64,000 nucleotides of DNA from contig NC_019678.1 in assembly GCF_000316665.1 (NCBI RefSeq), positions 8,403,001 through 8,467,000 on the forward strand. Reading direction: 5' to 3'. This DNA is from Rivularia sp. PCC 7116. Its GTDB lineage: Bacteria; Cyanobacteriota; Cyanobacteriia; Cyanobacteriales; Nostocaceae. Shown one piece after another: positions 63,092 through 64,000 of this stretch. The notes beneath the pieces are model-generated. The model saw only the letters and a list, made by a program, of their open reading frames with translations, was not told the DNA's origin and did not search any database. Made by a program: the position numbers and the translations under genes. Numbering within the stretch: the first letter of the stretch is position 1; each line of letters starts with the position of its first letter.

Positions 63092-64000
63092 ATGCTTTCC
63101 TATACCACCAGTCAACTTTTTGACTTAAATGCGATTGTAAAAGCTTCGGAAGCTATACAAAGCGAAATGGATATAGAAAATCTACCTAGTGCAGCATTAG
63201 AAATTATTTTAGAAACAGCCAGCGCTCAAAAGGGTTGTTTAATTCTAGAAAAAGACCAGCAATTATTTATAGAAGCGATAAAGAATAACGAAGATAGCAA
63301 CAAAATAATCGCAAAATCAATGCCCGTTGCTACTTGCGTTGATATACCTCAAGAAATCATTAATCATGCAATCATTTTTCAAGAAAGTATAGTTATTCAG
63401 AACGCCACAGATTCTATTTATAGCCATGATATTTATATTGAGCGCCATAAATCTAAATCTATTTTATGTATACCAATAAATTTTCAAAGCAAATTTATTG
63501 GTATTATTTATTTGGAGAATACTCTTAAAACCAATGCATTTACACTGTTCAAACAAGAAACTATTAAAATTCTTGTTTCTCAAGTTGCGATCGCAGTCAA
63601 AAATGCTCGTTTATTTGCTAGCGAACAAGAAAAATCACGCATCCTGAAATTTAGAACCGAAATCGATTCAAATCTAGCAAGAAGCAGCGATTTACAGCAA
63701 ATGCTGCAAAAATGTACGGAGATTATGCTTTCTTATCTAGATATGGCATTTGTGAGAATTTGGATTCATAATCCCCAAGAAAAAGTTTTAAAATTACAAG
63801 CAAGTGCTGGTATGTATACGCATATAGACGGTTCTCACAGTCGCATACCAGTAGGCAAATATAAAATAGGTTTAATTGCTACAGAAAATAAACCCCATAT
63901 TACTAATTCGGTTCAAACTGATGCAAGAATAAGTGATAAGCAATGGGCTATTCGCGAAGGAATGGTAGCTTTTGCTGGATATCCATTAATTGCTGATTCG
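63092..64000 (+). CDS. GAF-domain sensor protein, N-terminal part
   Basis: ATG at 63092, open to the window edge (303 codons). Two GAF domains: about 22-178 (AALEIILETASAQKGCLILE, PINFQSKFIGIIYLENTL) and about 200-303 (CTEIMLSYLDMAFVRIWIHN, AFAGYPLI). The C-terminal part is missing, so a histidine kinase or adenylate/GGDEF output cannot be decided. No phytochrome Cys motif is visible. Confidence 0.78.
   Translation, partial: MLSYTTSQLFDLNAIVKASEAIQSEMDIENLPSAALEIILETASAQKGCLILEKDQQLFIEAIKNNEDSNKIIAKSMPVATCVDIPQEIINHAIIFQESIVIQNATDSIYSHDIYIERHKSKSILCIPINFQSKFIGIIYLENTLKTNAFTLFKQETIKILVSQVAIAVKNARLFASEQEKSRILKFRTEIDSNLARSSDLQQMLQKCTEIMLSYLDMAFVRIWIHNPQEKVLKLQASAGMYTHIDGSHSRIPVGKYKIGLIATENKPHITNSVQTDARISDKQWAIREGMVAFAGYPLIADS

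Overview
The window reads as the chromosome of a filamentous, heterocystous-type (Nostocales-like) cyanobacterium. The evidence is the gene content (bicA bicarbonate transporters, a tocopherol prenyltransferase/methyltransferase pair, a Tab2/Atab2-type RNA-binding protein, CheR-PAS and multi-PAS kinases, several Ser/Thr kinases), the AT-rich DNA, many copies of the HIP1 octamer GCGATCGC, and 7-bp tandem repeats between genes. No tRNA, rRNA, CRISPR array or phage block was recognised. The species cannot be named from this alone.

Layout. 0-6.5 kb: photolyase-like fragment (cut by the left edge), L,D-transpeptidase, Ser/Thr kinase, Ldh_2-type dehydrogenase, a small YgiT-like protein without cysteines, VanW and a KamA-type radical SAM enzyme. 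6.5-16.8 kb is accessory and rearranged: a Rieske oxygenase divergent from a TetR regulator that has captured an IS1 InsA-type DNA-binding domain, a MITE, an orphan SUKH protein, a 5' fragment of an ATP-grasp (Ddl-like) gene, then a split CBS/PAS histidine kinase with CheB and CheR, and finally the intact ATP-grasp gene preceded by a scrap of the same IS1 end. 16.9-28.8 kb: murJ, then a surface polysaccharide locus (four glycosyltransferase-type genes including a tandem two-domain enzyme, a flavoprotein, and a Wzm/Wzt exporter), ending in a decayed IS630 transposase. 29.6-36.2 kb: SulP transporter, universal stress protein, bicA, remnant of a second stress protein, second bicA; this is a visible tandem duplication. 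36.4-41.7 kb: two Ser/Thr kinases (one with ankyrin repeats) and fragments of a third, interrupted by a compact module: a ribbon-helix-helix protein, repeated GTCATAC sites, a DUF6888/DUF6887-like overlapping pair, and an unknown 154-aa protein.

41.7-64 kb is mostly conserved housekeeping: DUF2237, a GT4 glycosyltransferase, a DUF2079 membrane protein, tldD, coaE, hemD-cobA, a TPR protein, tocopherol synthesis genes, a KtrB/KtrA potassium uptake pair, cobH/cbiC, a TPM-domain protein, a PhyH-type dioxygenase, a ClC-CBS-USP fusion, tldE/pmbA, a Tab2-like gene, and the start of a GAF-domain sensor that runs off the right end.

The best candidate for an undescribed system is the 1.5-kb module at about 40.0-41.5 kb: an RHH regulator with its own likely operators controlling a small overlapping gene pair of unknown function, sitting inside the wreck of a kinase gene. 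Functions are assigned by reading motifs and family resemblance; no database search was run.
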